Assembly: GCA_963664365.1 (NCBI GenBank)
Contig: OY761144.1
Coordinates: forward strand, 1,674,001 to 1,738,000
Reading direction: 5' to 3'
Length of the DNA: 64,000 nt
Source: VXRN01 sp963664365
GTDB taxonomy: Bacteria; Chloroflexota; Dehalococcoidia; Lucifugimonadales; UBA1123
Under the pieces are notes generated by a model. That model saw only the letters and a program-made list of their open reading frames with translations, was not told the DNA's origin and did not search any database. A program made the translations under genes and the position numbers. Of the stretch, positions 49,752 to 58,551 are shown piece after piece. Position 1 is the stretch's first letter, and each line of letters starts with the position of its first letter.

Positions 49752-50092
49752 CTGGATTCGCCGCGCTCGCCTGGCGGCTGCTCGGACTGTGGCTCTCCCT
49801 GCCGAGAAAAGGCGACCGGCCCGTCTTCGTCATTCTCTTTCGGTTGCTCCGACTCTTGCGTCCTCCGCGATGGAGATGCGGGAGACTTTCTCCCGTCGCC
49901 GGCCGCGTTCACCATCTTGATCTCGTCGTCCTCCAAGACGATGCGAGGCATCTCGGACGCGAGCTTTCTCCCCTCCTTCACCGCGTTGCCCAGGAACCGC
50001 GCCACATTGATCAGCCGCTCAGGACCCAGGAACACGAAAGCGACAAGGAGGATCAGCACGATCTCCATTGCGCCCATCCCCAAGAAGTTCAC
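49748..50092 (-). CDS. TatA/B-like subunit (probably TatB)
   Basis: 114 residues. Start FLGMGAMEIVLILLVAFVFLGPERL is the typical TatA/B helix with the F-G-P hinge, followed by INVARFLGNAVKEGRKL and an acidic tail. Length and pairing with tatC favour TatB, but TatA cannot be excluded. Overlaps maf and tatC by four bases each. Confidence 0.85.
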   Translation of the reverse strand: MNFLGMGAMEIVLILLVAFVFLGPERLINVARFLGNAVKEGRKLASEMPRIVLEDDEIKMVNAAGDGRKSPASPSRRTQESEQPKENDEDGPVAFSRQGEPQSEQPPGERGESR

Positions 50093-50730
50093 GAATCTGC
50101 CTCCAGCTTACAGTCGGTACACCTGCCATAGTAAGGGACTTCGCTCAGGGGACGCAATTCGGCCTCGACTCCCACCTCACGTAGCAGGTCGAGAAGAACG
50201 CACAGCGGCAGCCCCACAACGTTCAGATAGCAGCCCGTGACGTTAGTGACGGGCGCGAAGTCGCCGTCCTGGACCGCGTAGCCGCCCGCCTTATCAAATG
50301 GCTCGCGCCGCGCGATATACTTCTCGATATCTTCATCTGAGTAATCGCGGGTCAATACCTCGCTGACCTCCGACCCGGTAAGAGTTCTTCCGGAAGCCGT
50401 ATCGAGCGCGGCGACCCCGGTCACCACCTCGTGCCGCCGATTCCTGAGACGCCTAAGCATCGACCTCGCCTGCTCATCCGACTCCGGCTTGCCCAGGATT
50501 TCGCCGTCCAGAGCCACCACGGTATCCGCGCTCACCAAGCAGCCCGCGTTGGAGTCGAACGGCTCCGCGCCGAGCTTCGCCACCGCGCACCTGACCACGT
50601 ACTCGCCGGGAAGTTCACCTTCCATCGGTCTGGGCTCCTCGCCGCGAGAACCGGCAACCTCTACGCGCCCATCGAACGCGGACACGATCTCCCGCCTCCT
50701 CGGAGATGACGACAACAGGGTGAAGACCAC
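50089..50730 (-). CDS. Maf-type nucleotide pyrophosphatase
   Basis: 213 residues from GTG 50730, beginning VVFTLLSSSPRRREIV, close to the family start; the open frame continues upstream into the RlmD gene. Has SADTVVALDGEILGKP and DKAGGYAVQDGDFAPV with the conserved Lys and Asp. Removes non-canonical or methylated nucleotides from pools. The C terminus extends by CTDCKLE with two cysteines. Downstream of the RNA methyltransferase by 14 bp. Confidence 0.88.
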   Translation of the reverse strand: MVFTLLSSSPRRREIVSAFDGRVEVAGSRGEEPRPMEGELPGEYVVRCAVAKLGAEPFDSNAGCLVSADTVVALDGEILGKPESDEQARSMLRRLRNRRHEVVTGVAALDTASGRTLTGSEVSEVLTRDYSDEDIEKYIARREPFDKAGGYAVQDGDFAPVTNVTGCYLNVVGLPLCVLLDLLREVGVEAELRPLSEVPYYGRCTDCKLEADS

Positions 50731-50744
50731 CCTCTCTTCCGGCG

Positions 50745-52010
50745 TCAACACTTGTGCCGCCTGCGCATGATGGTCAACGACTCTACGTGATACGTCTGTG
50801 GGAACATATCCACCGGCTGCACCTCCAAGACCTCGTATCCCCCTCGCGCCAGAATGTCCAGATCGCGCGCCAGTGACTGCGGGTCGCATGAGACATACGC
50901 GACCCTCTCGGGACGCAGGCTGACCAGCGATTCGAGAGCCTGCGGATGGCATCCGACGCGCGGAGGGTCCAGTACCACCGAGTTGGGGGGATCATCTAGG
51001 CCGCACAGGTCTATCAGGTCGGCGAGCGCCTCCTCCGTCTTTAGTTGGACGAACTCGACGTTGTCCAAGCCCTCGGCGTTCACCATGCCGTCTTTGACTG
51101 CCGACGCCGACTCTTCGATTGCGATGGCCCGACGCACATAGGGCGAGAGCAGTATCGCGATTACCCCAACTCCGGCGTAGGCGTCCACAAGTACGTCGTC
51201 AGGCCGCAGGTCCAGTCCCTGTCGGACAAGCTCGATAAGGTTCTCTGCCTGCGCCGTGTTGACCTGGAAGAAGGATGGCGACGCCACTCTCAGGTCGCGT
51301 CCGCCCATCCTCTCGACAAAGTGAGTCTGCCCGGACGCGACGCCGATATCGGGGTTCTGAAAAGTCGGCTGGACGAGAAGGTCTCCCGTATTCGAGCCGA
51401 CCCTGATAGACATGTTCGTCGTCTCGCCCGCGCGGTCCTGGAACTCGGCCAGCGTCCGGTTGATAAGCGGGTCCATCAACATGCAGTGCTCGATTCTGAC
51501 GAACCGCCGTGTGATCCGGTTCGAGAAGCCCAACTGCCCGCCGCGCCGTACCGTGAACCGCGCATGGTTGCGGTAGTAGAAGGTACTTGGGGCGGGTAGG
51601 GTGTCTTTCACCCGGACGCCGGACAGCGAGGGGTACTCATCTAGGCATTTCTCAATCGTCTCTCGCTTGAACACAAGCTGCGTCGCGTAGTCCACGTGCT
51701 GCCACTGGCACCCCGAGCATAGGCCGCTGTATCCGCATCGCGGCGTCACGCGGGCAGGGGAGGGTTCGATCACCTGGGCCACAATGCCGGAGACATGCTC
51801 CTTGCGCCGCCGCCTGTATCGGTGGACTCTGACGACGACCCGCTCGCCCGGTATCCCGCCCGCTACGTTGATAGTCCGTCCCTCGAACTCAGCCGTCGTA
51901 TCGCCCAACCCGTCAAGCGGGCCAAGAGTCAGTTCGGCAAACTCCGGCTCGGCATCTTGATGACGCTCTTGCCGGGAGTTTATTGACGCTGTCTTGGCCT
52001 CTGCGGGCAT
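50745..52010 (-). CDS. RlmD/RumA-like 23S rRNA (uracil-5)-methyltransferase
   Basis: 421 residues. N-terminal TRAM domain (LGDTTAEFEGRTINVAGGIPGE), the iron-sulfur cysteines in CGYSGLCSGCQWQHV, SAM-binding YAGVGVIAILL, and the catalytic Cys in VAYVSCDPQSLARD with DPPRVGCHP upstream. Methylates U1939-type positions by homology; TrmA or RlmC specificity cannot be excluded. Confidence 0.9.
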   Translation of the reverse strand: MPAEAKTASINSRQERHQDAEPEFAELTLGPLDGLGDTTAEFEGRTINVAGGIPGERVVVRVHRYRRRRKEHVSGIVAQVIEPSPARVTPRCGYSGLCSGCQWQHVDYATQLVFKRETIEKCLDEYPSLSGVRVKDTLPAPSTFYYRNHARFTVRRGGQLGFSNRITRRFVRIEHCMLMDPLINRTLAEFQDRAGETTNMSIRVGSNTGDLLVQPTFQNPDIGVASGQTHFVERMGGRDLRVASPSFFQVNTAQAENLIELVRQGLDLRPDDVLVDAYAGVGVIAILLSPYVRRAIAIEESASAVKDGMVNAEGLDNVEFVQLKTEEALADLIDLCGLDDPPNSVVLDPPRVGCHPQALESLVSLRPERVAYVSCDPQSLARDLDILARGGYEVLEVQPVDMFPQTYHVESLTIMRRRHKC

Positions 52011-52186
52011 TGGTGGTTCGACTCCGGTTGATGATGCGTGCCTCCGTGAAAATATAGCACAGCGGCGGGTGCAAGACGGCGGTCCTTAAGTTGACACTCG
52101 GCCCTCCCGTCTGTATCGTCTAGCTACGGATAGTTGGCTGAGGTTCCCCAATTAGTACAGATGGAGGGTACATACGTCCATAGCCG

Positions 52187-52531
52187 ATGTTGCCCCGTGA
52201 ACTGTCGTACATAATTCTGTTCCTCATCCAATTTCTGATCGCCCTGTCCCTTGTGGTCTGGCATGAGGTTGGTCGCGTAACCACGGATGACGCGGTTGAA
52301 ACCACCCTCAGCATCTTGCAGAGGATGGGAGCGACCGTAGTACTCTTCGTAGCGATGACCTATGTTGTGATTGAGAGTTGGGCGATGCTTGCTGAAAGAT
52401 TCTTCAAAAGGCAGCGACAGGAGATCAACGCGGAATGGGAGGCATGGCTGAGGCGGAAAGATGAGGCCGAGGCTAGAGGCGAACCCTTCAATGAGCCAAA
52501 GCCGTCGGAGCGGGACAAGGTTCGCTCCTAG
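52187..52531 (+). CDS. Small membrane protein, unknown
   Basis: 114 residues. Two hydrophobic segments (ELSYIILFLIQFLIALSLVV and MGATVVLFVAMTYVVI) and a basic, charged C-terminal tail (FFKRQRQEINAEWEAWLRRKD). No family recognised. The next small ORF in the same frame holds a diverged copy of residues ~60-82 (VIESWAMLAERF), so part of this gene was duplicated downstream. Confidence 0.5.
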   Translation: MLPRELSYIILFLIQFLIALSLVVWHEVGRVTTDDAVETTLSILQRMGATVVLFVAMTYVVIESWAMLAERFFKRQRQEINAEWEAWLRRKDEAEARGEPFNEPKPSERDKVRS

Positions 52532-52591
52532 TTACGGACTCCATGCACTGTCTATCGCATTGTCTTCGCTGCTGTAATTGAGGTTTGGCGA

Positions 52592-52762
52592 ATGCTTGCT
52601 GAAAGATACGAACAGAGACGATACCAAGAGGGTAAGGCTGAGGGTAAGGCTGAGGGCAGGGTCGAGGGTGTGGCAGCGGTTCTCGATGTGCTCGACGACA
52701 AGACGCGGAAGGAAGTCGAGCGCAAGCTCCGACTCAATCGGCATCCGGAGAACCGCGGCTGA
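52592..52762 (+). CDS. Short charged protein from a partial duplication
   Basis: 56 residues, ATG 52592, GAGG at 52580-52583. Starts MLAERYEQRRYQEGKAEGKAEG, similar to MLAERFFKRQRQE in the gene just upstream, then a short helical C terminus. The homologous block extends upstream of the ATG (GTAATTGAGGTTTGGCG) in the same frame as the neighbour, up to its stop codon. It may be non-functional. Confidence 0.4.
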   Translation: MLAERYEQRRYQEGKAEGKAEGRVEGVAAVLDVLDDKTRKEVERKLRLNRHPENRG

Positions 52763-52844
52763 CCCGTTCCCGCCAGCGCGCCGCCCCCATCCGGACGCGC
52801 CCCGAATCTGGTATGATTCTAAGAACGAATCATAGGGGGAGAGC

Positions 52845-53720
52845 ATGACCGTTCACCGCCGGCTGCCGGAGTGGTTCAAGGTGCCGATGCCCGGCGGCCC
52901 CAACTTCCTCCAACTCCGCGAGAAACTCCGCTCCGAGCAGCTTCACACCGTCTGCGAGGAGGCCCACTGTCCCAACATCGGCGACTGCTGGGAGCGCGGC
53001 TCCGCCACCTTCATGATTCTCGGCGACATCTGCACCAGGGCGTGCGCCTACTGCGCCGTCACCTCAGGCGTCCCGCAGGGCCTGGACCTCGAAGAGCCTA
53101 TCAGGCTGGCCGAAACCGTCGAACGGCTCGGACTGCGATACGCCGTCATCACCTCCGTCAACCGCGACGACCTCCCCGACGGCGGCGCGTTCATATTCGC
53201 CCAGTGCGTCATACAGATACGCAAGCGGCTGCCCAACTGCAAGATTGAGACGCTCATCCCCGACTTCGAGGGCAATTGGGACGCGCTCGACACCATGATC
53301 GCCGCGCGCCCGGACACTCTCAACCACAACATCGAGACCGTCAGGCGTGTCTTCAGGCGTGTGCGGCCCAAGGGAGACTACGACCAGTCGCTTGAGCTTT
53401 TGAGAAGGGTCAAGGAGCGCGATTCCGGGTACGTCACCAAGTCCGGCATGATGGTCGGCCTGGGAGAGACCTGGGACGAGATCATGGAGACGATGAAGGA
53501 CTTGAGGTCCGTCGAGTGCGACCTGCTCACCATCGGCCAATACCTGCGTCCTTCACAGAAACACGCGAAAGTGGCGAAGTGGTACACGCCCGATGAGTTC
53601 GACGCTCTGAGACAAGAGGGCGAAAGTCTGGGATTCCGTCACGTGGCCTCGGGCCCGCTGGTGAGGAGCTCCTACCACGCCGACGAACAGCACGCCGCCG
53701 CTTCCGCCGTGGCTGTGTAG
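52845..53720 (+). CDS. lipA: Lipoyl synthase
   Basis: 291 residues; ATG 52845 after GGGGGAGAG. Radical SAM enzyme inserting two sulfurs into octanoyl groups on lipoyl carrier domains. Auxiliary cluster cysteines in CEEAHCPNIGDCW; radical SAM cluster in CTRACAYC; C-terminal serine in LVRSSYHADEQ. GMMVGLGETWDEIME also fits. Stands alone. Confidence 0.95.
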   Translation: MTVHRRLPEWFKVPMPGGPNFLQLREKLRSEQLHTVCEEAHCPNIGDCWERGSATFMILGDICTRACAYCAVTSGVPQGLDLEEPIRLAETVERLGLRYAVITSVNRDDLPDGGAFIFAQCVIQIRKRLPNCKIETLIPDFEGNWDALDTMIAARPDTLNHNIETVRRVFRRVRPKGDYDQSLELLRRVKERDSGYVTKSGMMVGLGETWDEIMETMKDLRSVECDLLTIGQYLRPSQKHAKVAKWYTPDEFDALRQEGESLGFRHVASGPLVRSSYHADEQHAAASAVAV

Positions 53721-53789
53721 GGTAGGGGAATATCAGGACGCTAGAAACCCCTCCACTTGGGAGGGGCGCTGTGGCATCGGTTTCCAAGC

Positions 53790-53933
53790 TTAGTCCGACG
53801 AGGGGAGCTTGCGCGGCTGCTGAACGGGCATTTCAGCCCCGTGACAGTGGATCGCGCCTTCGCCCGCTTTGGTGCAGAGAACCATAGTCCCGCACGTCTC
53901 ACACTGGTATCTGCGCCCCAACTGATTCGCCAT
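53790..53933 (-). CDS. Desulforedoxin-like metal-binding miniprotein, variant ligand set
   Basis: 47 residues from ATG 53933 (GAGAGGG upstream). GRRYQCETCGTMVLCTKAGEG and IHCHGAEM: the rubredoxin-type C-x-x-C is present, but the second pair is C-H instead of C-C. A short tail of Pro/Lys residues follows. This is a small iron- or zinc-binding protein like the N-terminal domain of desulfoferrodoxin. Lies 32 bp after its partner gene at 53966 and is likely co-transcribed. Confidence 0.6.
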   Translation of the reverse strand: MANQLGRRYQCETCGTMVLCTKAGEGAIHCHGAEMPVQQPRKLPSSD

Positions 53934-53965
53934 AGTCCCAGACCCTCTCTGATGCTTGTAGCAAG

Positions 53966-54085
53966 CTACTTCCTGATCATCGGCTGTCCGCAGCAGAAGA
54001 TCGCGCCTTCCTCGGAACCGCGCGTCACCACGAACTCCGCGCTGCACTTCTCGCAGAAATAGCGTTTTCCCGTTTCGGTGGCCAC
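53966..54085 (-). CDS. Desulforedoxin-like metal-binding miniprotein
   Basis: 39 residues from GTG 54085 (GAGG seven bases upstream); missed by common length cut-offs. KRYFCEKCSAEFVVTRGSEE then IFCCGQPM: C-x-x-C and C-C ligands spaced as in desulforedoxin (Cx2C...CC). Probably binds one iron and shuttles electrons or senses redox; zinc is also possible. Followed by a second such gene. Confidence 0.6.
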   Translation of the reverse strand: MATETGKRYFCEKCSAEFVVTRGSEEGAIFCCGQPMIRK

Positions 54086-54165
54086 CTTGCTACCTCGATT
54101 TGAAATGACGTTTGACAATTATATCCACGCCGCCCAAACCCGTCAACGAAACCTTCACGCGGAAA

Positions 54166-55044
54166 TCACCGCCGCGCCAATCCGCGGATATATTCGATCA
54201 GCTTGTTGGCCTCTTCGTAGTCCCGTCTGCCCGACCTGAATATCGGAGGTACCACGTAGAACGTCCTGATTCCCCTGTCCCAAAGCGCTCCCGCCACCTC
54301 CTTGGCAATGTCCAGGCCGGAGCGCCCCGCTTCCAAGTCGCTCCGGATCCCATCGGGGACGTTCCCGAAGTCAACCCCGCCTGCCATCGGTATCTGTACG
54401 CCGGCGAAGATGGGCGGCAGGGGAGAGTCGCCGATAGCGTCGTTTAGATTTCGGCGAAAGCTCAGGGCGCGCTCCGGATCGAAGCTCGGTTGACAGATTA
54501 GGAACTGCGCCCCCGACGCCAGCTTTCGGGCTGAGAGCGCCGTCTCCCGACCCAAGCCCTTGCCGATGTCCGCGGCGGCCCCGGCGCATATTGCAGTTGG
54601 ACCGCCCAGCCGGACCCCGCGAAAGTCGATGCCCGAGTTCAGCTTGGAAATGTCTCCGAGCAGGGCGGTCGGAGTGTAATCGTACACCTCCCGCACCACG
54701 CCGCGGTCCCTAGACCTCAGCCCGTCGCCGCGCAGTATGACGAAGTTTCTCACGTCCATCAGATCCGCGCCGAGCAGCAGGCTCTGAGTGGCGATCCGGT
54801 TCATGTCCCGCGTCGCAATGGTGACGACCACGTCCCTGTCGAAACTCCCGCGCAGATGTGCCCCCGCCATGATCGAGTGGACGCGGACCGACTGTCCGGG
54901 ACTGTACGCTATTGAGAGAAAGTCGGCCTCTACCTCGGATATGCGGGCAATCAGGCTAGGGGAACTCCCTCGCGGCGGAGAAACGTCGCAGAGCGCCACG
55001 GGCGACCCGCGTGACGCCGCCACGGCTTCGACTATGGTTTTCAC
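54166..55044 (-). CDS. Methylenetetrahydrofolate reductase-like protein (MetF family)
   Basis: 292 residues; GTG start at 55044 without a clear ribosome-binding site. TIM barrel with VSPPRGSSPSLIARISEVE, RDMNRIATQSLLLGADLMDV, FVILRGDGLRS, GAQFLICQPSFD and IPPIFAGVQI in MetF order. FAD- and folate-binding likely. The sequence is diverged, and the partner may be a corrinoid or ferredoxin system instead of NADH. It follows a zinc-ribbon gene on the same strand. Confidence 0.7.
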   Translation of the reverse strand: MKTIVEAVAASRGSPVALCDVSPPRGSSPSLIARISEVEADFLSIAYSPGQSVRVHSIMAGAHLRGSFDRDVVVTIATRDMNRIATQSLLLGADLMDVRNFVILRGDGLRSRDRGVVREVYDYTPTALLGDISKLNSGIDFRGVRLGGPTAICAGAAADIGKGLGRETALSARKLASGAQFLICQPSFDPERALSFRRNLNDAIGDSPLPPIFAGVQIPMAGGVDFGNVPDGIRSDLEAGRSGLDIAKEVAGALWDRGIRTFYVVPPIFRSGRRDYEEANKLIEYIRGLARR

Positions 55045-55091
55045 TGGAGCGTACGCCCGTGTTTAGCGATGTAACGGCGGACGAAGACCAA

Positions 55092-55520
55092 CTACTTCCA
55101 GCCCATGTTGCCGTCCCTCTTGGGTACCAGAGAAATGCGGTGCCCCTGCGGGCAGCGATACCGCACCTCCCTGATCTCCCTGCGCTTTCCGCTCAGGGAT
55201 GATTGCTCCATGTTGGACTCGCAGAAAGGGCAGGTGACATCGTACACGGCCTTGTTCCGCCCTTTCTGAAGTTGTCTGTAAACCAGCGTGTCCGACAGGT
55301 TCCGCGAATCGCCGCTGTACCTGACCACGTCTCTTCTAGCCGAACTCATCAGGCTCTTTGGGCCGATCGGAGTGGGCGGAGTGTACGTGTAGTCGGCGTA
55401 GCCGCACTGTAGGCACTCGGGTTCGTCATAGATCAGTATCATGCTGGCCGCGCAGCGGGGGCACGCCTGGTGTGGGGCGCGTGTCTTGGTGGTGGTTGCG
55501 GGGACTGTTGAGGTAACCAT
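55092..55520 (-). CDS. Zinc-ribbon protein
   Basis: 142 residues, GGGAGGAG upstream of the ATG. Three pairs of cysteines: ACPRCAASMI and CLQCGY in the first half, CPFCESNME and RCPQGHRISLV in the second. The linker is Pro/Thr-rich. A likely DNA- or RNA-binding, or scaffold, protein; no family name given. Probably co-transcribed with the downstream MetF-like gene. Confidence 0.55.
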   Translation of the reverse strand: MVTSTVPATTTKTRAPHQACPRCAASMILIYDEPECLQCGYADYTYTPPTPIGPKSLMSSARRDVVRYSGDSRNLSDTLVYRQLQKGRNKAVYDVTCPFCESNMEQSSLSGKRREIREVRYRCPQGHRISLVPKRDGNMGWK

Positions 55521-56226
55521 TGAGCGACTCCTCCCATTCCATCCGACATACGCGGATGTCAGGTTATAAATGTTCCTTGTCGCCCCTGAGACTCAACCCA
55601 GACGCATCACCCGCCGGCGCGCTCCCTCCGGGGACACAGCCGTGTCCGAGGCGCACCTGTACTAAGGCAAGGCATGCTATTCGATTCGCGCACTTGGGCC
55701 AATGTTGACGCAATGACCCGTCGGGGCAGTGAAGCGGTCCCGGCAGTTCGGTATCCAAAACCGACTCCACCGCGTGGAGTGCTTTGGGGTGTTCGCCCGG
55801 GTCATCAGACTCAGGGACGAGACGACCAAGTCACCGCTATTATATGAGGGGTAGTTCCGGATGCCGCAAGGGGCAGAATCGGGAATTTCGGGCAAATTTT
55901 GAGAAATGTATCAACGAATGTCTAAACCCAGTCTTAGAAAATGGAAATTGGAACATATCCACATCACCCTCCCGACCGCCTCGAACGCTCCGAGCCTGTG
56001 TCAGTTTTGTCGGCCCACTTGGGAGCGCGGGCGTCTCGCCCGCCAGAGTTGAGTATCAAGCAATCCATATCCCTTTGTGTCCTTGCGCCATTGCGTTATG
56101 TTTGACGCCTACCAATCTGACACAGCTTCGAACGCTCCAATTCTGTTGACGCCCCCAGAGCCCCGATGATATAGTCCAAGAGAGCCGTTGAGCCACCATA
56201 CGGGCGCCCCGAGAGGACATCACCCC
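55521..56226. other. ~700-bp gene-free region with an inserted repeat element
   Basis: No convincing gene. 55521-55980 contains only short unlikely frames on both strands and no recognised RNA. From 55994 to 56127 there is a ~135-bp element with inverted ends and flanking repeats; the last ~100 bp leads into etfB. Confidence 0.5.
55994..56127. mobile_element. MITE-like element with inverted ends and an 11-bp flanking direct repeat
   Basis: Ends GCCTGTGTCAG (55994-56004) and CTGACACAGC (56118-56127) are inverted copies. TCGAACGCTCC flanks it on both sides (55981-55991 and 56128-56138). The interior matches 24413-24524. No coding capacity is visible, so it is mobilised, if at all, in trans. 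Confidence 0.7.
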
Positions 56227-57027
56227 GTGCCACTGAACATAGTCGTTTGCGCCAAGCAGGTCGTGGACCCCGAAACCCCGGCTTCCGCGTTCCGAATAGA
56301 CGAAGACTCCAAGAGAGTGGTTCCGGCAGCGGGCATCCCCCCCGTCGTCAACGGTTTCGACGAGAACGCCGTCGAAGCCGCATTGCAGCTCAAGGAAAGC
56401 GTCGGCGCGAACGTCACCGTCATATCCGTAGGCAGCGGATTCGTCATGGACGTGATGAAGAAACCCCTCTCCATGGGCGCGGACGAACTGGCCCTCGTGG
56501 ATGACCCGCGCGTCACAGACCTGGACGCCTTCGCGACTGCCGTCGCGCTTGCCGAGGCGATCAAGAAGGTCGGCGATTTCGACCTCGTCCTATGCGGCAG
56601 GCAGGCTTCCGACTGGGACAACGCCATGGTGCCGCTCGGCGTCGCCGAAATCCTCGGACTCCCCTGTGTAACCCTCGCCCAGAAGATAGAAGCCCGCGAA
56701 GATGGCGGCATCACCGTCCACAGGGCATTGACCGACGGCTACGAGGTCGTGAACGCCAATCTTCCCGCCCTCGTCACGGTCAGCAACGAGCTCGGCGAGC
56801 CGCGCTATCCCACGCTCAGGGGCATCATGGCCGCCGGGCGAAAGTCGCCCACGGTCTGGAGCGCGTCCGACCTCGGTCTGGACGAGTCCACGCTCGCCCC
56901 AAAGCTCAACCTGGACGACCTGTTCATACCCGTCAGCGATCGCCGGTGCGAGATGATCGAGGGCGAAGACGACGCCGACGCCGGACGAAATCTCGCTCTG
57001 AAACTCCGGGAGGCGCGACTTATCTAG
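56227..57027 (+). CDS. etfB: Electron transfer flavoprotein, beta subunit
   Basis: 266 residues from GTG 56227 (GAGAGG upstream), product start PLNIVVCAKQVVDPE. ETF beta motifs: NGFDENAVEAALQLKE, VISVGSGF, LCGRQASDWDNAMVPLGVAE, and EPRYPTLRGIMAA near the end. Binds AMP in ETFs; pairs with the alpha subunit next door. Electrons from acyl-CoA dehydrogenases go to quinone or bifurcate. Confidence 0.93.
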   Translation: MPLNIVVCAKQVVDPETPASAFRIDEDSKRVVPAAGIPPVVNGFDENAVEAALQLKESVGANVTVISVGSGFVMDVMKKPLSMGADELALVDDPRVTDLDAFATAVALAEAIKKVGDFDLVLCGRQASDWDNAMVPLGVAEILGLPCVTLAQKIEAREDGGITVHRALTDGYEVVNANLPALVTVSNELGEPRYPTLRGIMAAGRKSPTVWSASDLGLDESTLAPKLNLDDLFIPVSDRRCEMIEGEDDADAGRNLALKLREARLI

Positions 57028-57077
57028 CCTATGACCGCTCTCGCCAATCCTCATCTATGCCGGAGTGGAGTTGACTA

Positions 57078-58070
57078 ATGCCCGGAATACTGGTCTTTGG
57101 AGAGTTGAATCAAGACGCGCTGGCAAGCGTCACGGGCGAGTTGATCGCCGTCGCGCGCTCACTGGCCGCCGAAACCGGAGACGACGTCGCCGTCGCGCTG
57201 CAATCGTCTTCCATAGGAGACGCGGCCCAAGAAGCCATCTCTCTCGGAGCCGACGCCGTTTACAGGGTCGAAAGCCCCATGCTCGGCGAGCCGCAGATAG
57301 ACGCCCACCTAGCCGCCTTCGAGCAAGTTTGCGTACACGTCCAACCGCACGTCGTCCTCGTTGGCAGGACTCCGATGGGCAGGGACGTAGGCCCCAGGCT
57401 CGCTTTCCGGCTCGGAGCCGCGGTCGCGCAGGACTGTCTCGAAGTAGCTATCGACCCCGACACCGGCAGGGTCTCCGCCACTCGCCCTGTGTACGGCGGA
57501 AACGCCATGGCAAGGGTCTCGTTCGCCGGCGACGGCGCGCAGGTCGTCGTCGTCAGGCCAAAGACCTTCGAGCCTCTCGAAGCCGACGCCTCCCGCAAGG
57601 GCGAGGTTACGGACTTCCCGGTGGACATAGACGAGTCGGCGATCAAGGTCCGGCTGGTCGAGACCGTAACCGAGCAGTCCGAGGGCGTCCGGCTCGAAGA
57701 CGCAGGCATTGTGGTCGCCGGCGGACGCGGCCTCGGCGGACCGGATCCCTTCGAGACCCTCCAAGAGCTCTGCCAAGTTCTGGGCGGCGCGCTCGGCGCT
57801 TCCAGGGCAGCATGCGACGCCGGATGGATAGACCACAGCCACCAGGTCGGACTCACAGGCAAGACGATCACTCCCGACCTATACATAACCGTTGGTATCT
57901 CCGGCGCCAGCCAGCACATGGCCGGATGCTCCGCCTCTAAGAACATCGTCGCCATCAATCGCGACGCGGACGCCAACATATTCAAGTCCGCCGCCTATGG
58001 AGTCGTCGGAGATTGGAACAAAGCGCTCCCGTCCTTCATCGAGACGGTCAGGGAGCTAAGGGACAGCTAG
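57078..58070 (+). CDS. etfA: Electron transfer flavoprotein, alpha subunit
   Basis: 330 residues, GGAG before the ATG at seven bases. The C-terminal FAD-binding domain has VAGGRGLGGPDPFE, GASRAACDAGW, HSHQVGLTGKTITPDLYI, VGISGASQHMAGC and AINRDADANIFKSAAYGVVGD. The N-terminal domain is a typical Rossmann-like ETF fold. Complete. Confidence 0.95.
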   Translation: MPGILVFGELNQDALASVTGELIAVARSLAAETGDDVAVALQSSSIGDAAQEAISLGADAVYRVESPMLGEPQIDAHLAAFEQVCVHVQPHVVLVGRTPMGRDVGPRLAFRLGAAVAQDCLEVAIDPDTGRVSATRPVYGGNAMARVSFAGDGAQVVVVRPKTFEPLEADASRKGEVTDFPVDIDESAIKVRLVETVTEQSEGVRLEDAGIVVAGGRGLGGPDPFETLQELCQVLGGALGASRAACDAGWIDHSHQVGLTGKTITPDLYITVGISGASQHMAGCSASKNIVAINRDADANIFKSAAYGVVGDWNKALPSFIETVRELRDS

Positions 58071-58098
58071 CCGCTGCTTTACAACTGAGGTATGGTTC

Positions 58099-58545
58099 AT
58101 GGAAGGTAACTTCCTGTTCGACATAAAGGACGTCATCGAAAACATCGGAGATGCGGAGGTGATGTCCGTATTCTTCCCCACGCTCCACCGCTCGCTGATA
58201 ATCGACACGCGGTTCAACAGCGACTCCGGCCCGTTCATCAAGCTGATGCCCATGGCGCGCTCCCCGCATGACAGGATGCGGTCTATTCGCCGGCTCCGTC
58301 CGCAGTTTCCGAGGCCCTCAAACCTGACACTCATCCCCTGGCAGAGATACGTGGACAGCCTCGTAGAATCCGGAGTCTGGGATCTCATCCTGGCCCGCAT
58401 CAGACAGTCGGGCGACCACGAAGCCCTGGCCTCATGCGAGGCGGCCCTGAACGAGCTGCGCCGACTGGAGAGTGACGAACTGGTCGCCGCGATCACTGGG
58501 AACAACTATCACACCCTCTGGTCGAGGGACGGCGCGCACGGCTGA
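58099..58545 (+). CDS. Conserved small protein, unknown
   Basis: 148 residues with GAGG eight bases before the ATG. No membrane segment, motif or cofactor site recognised. Alpha/beta content with DIKDVIENIGDAEVMSVFFP and a helical C terminus (CEAALNELRRLESDELVAAI). It lies 28 bp after etfA and six bases before the HesB-fold gene, so it probably belongs to the same operon. Confidence 0.55.
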   Translation: MEGNFLFDIKDVIENIGDAEVMSVFFPTLHRSLIIDTRFNSDSGPFIKLMPMARSPHDRMRSIRRLRPQFPRPSNLTLIPWQRYVDSLVESGVWDLILARIRQSGDHEALASCEAALNELRRLESDELVAAITGNNYHTLWSRDGAHG

Positions 58546-58551
58546 ACCGCC

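Noticed and set aside
53748..53768. CCCCTCC-ACTT-GGGAGGGG hairpin after lipA as a terminator
   Set aside because: Good stem but no T-run follows, and the sequence resembles the dispersed CACTTGGGAG repeats; left unassigned.
55784..56149. 121-codon plus-strand frame before etfB
   Set aside because: Runs through the MITE-like element and its flanking repeat; no ribosome-binding site or family.
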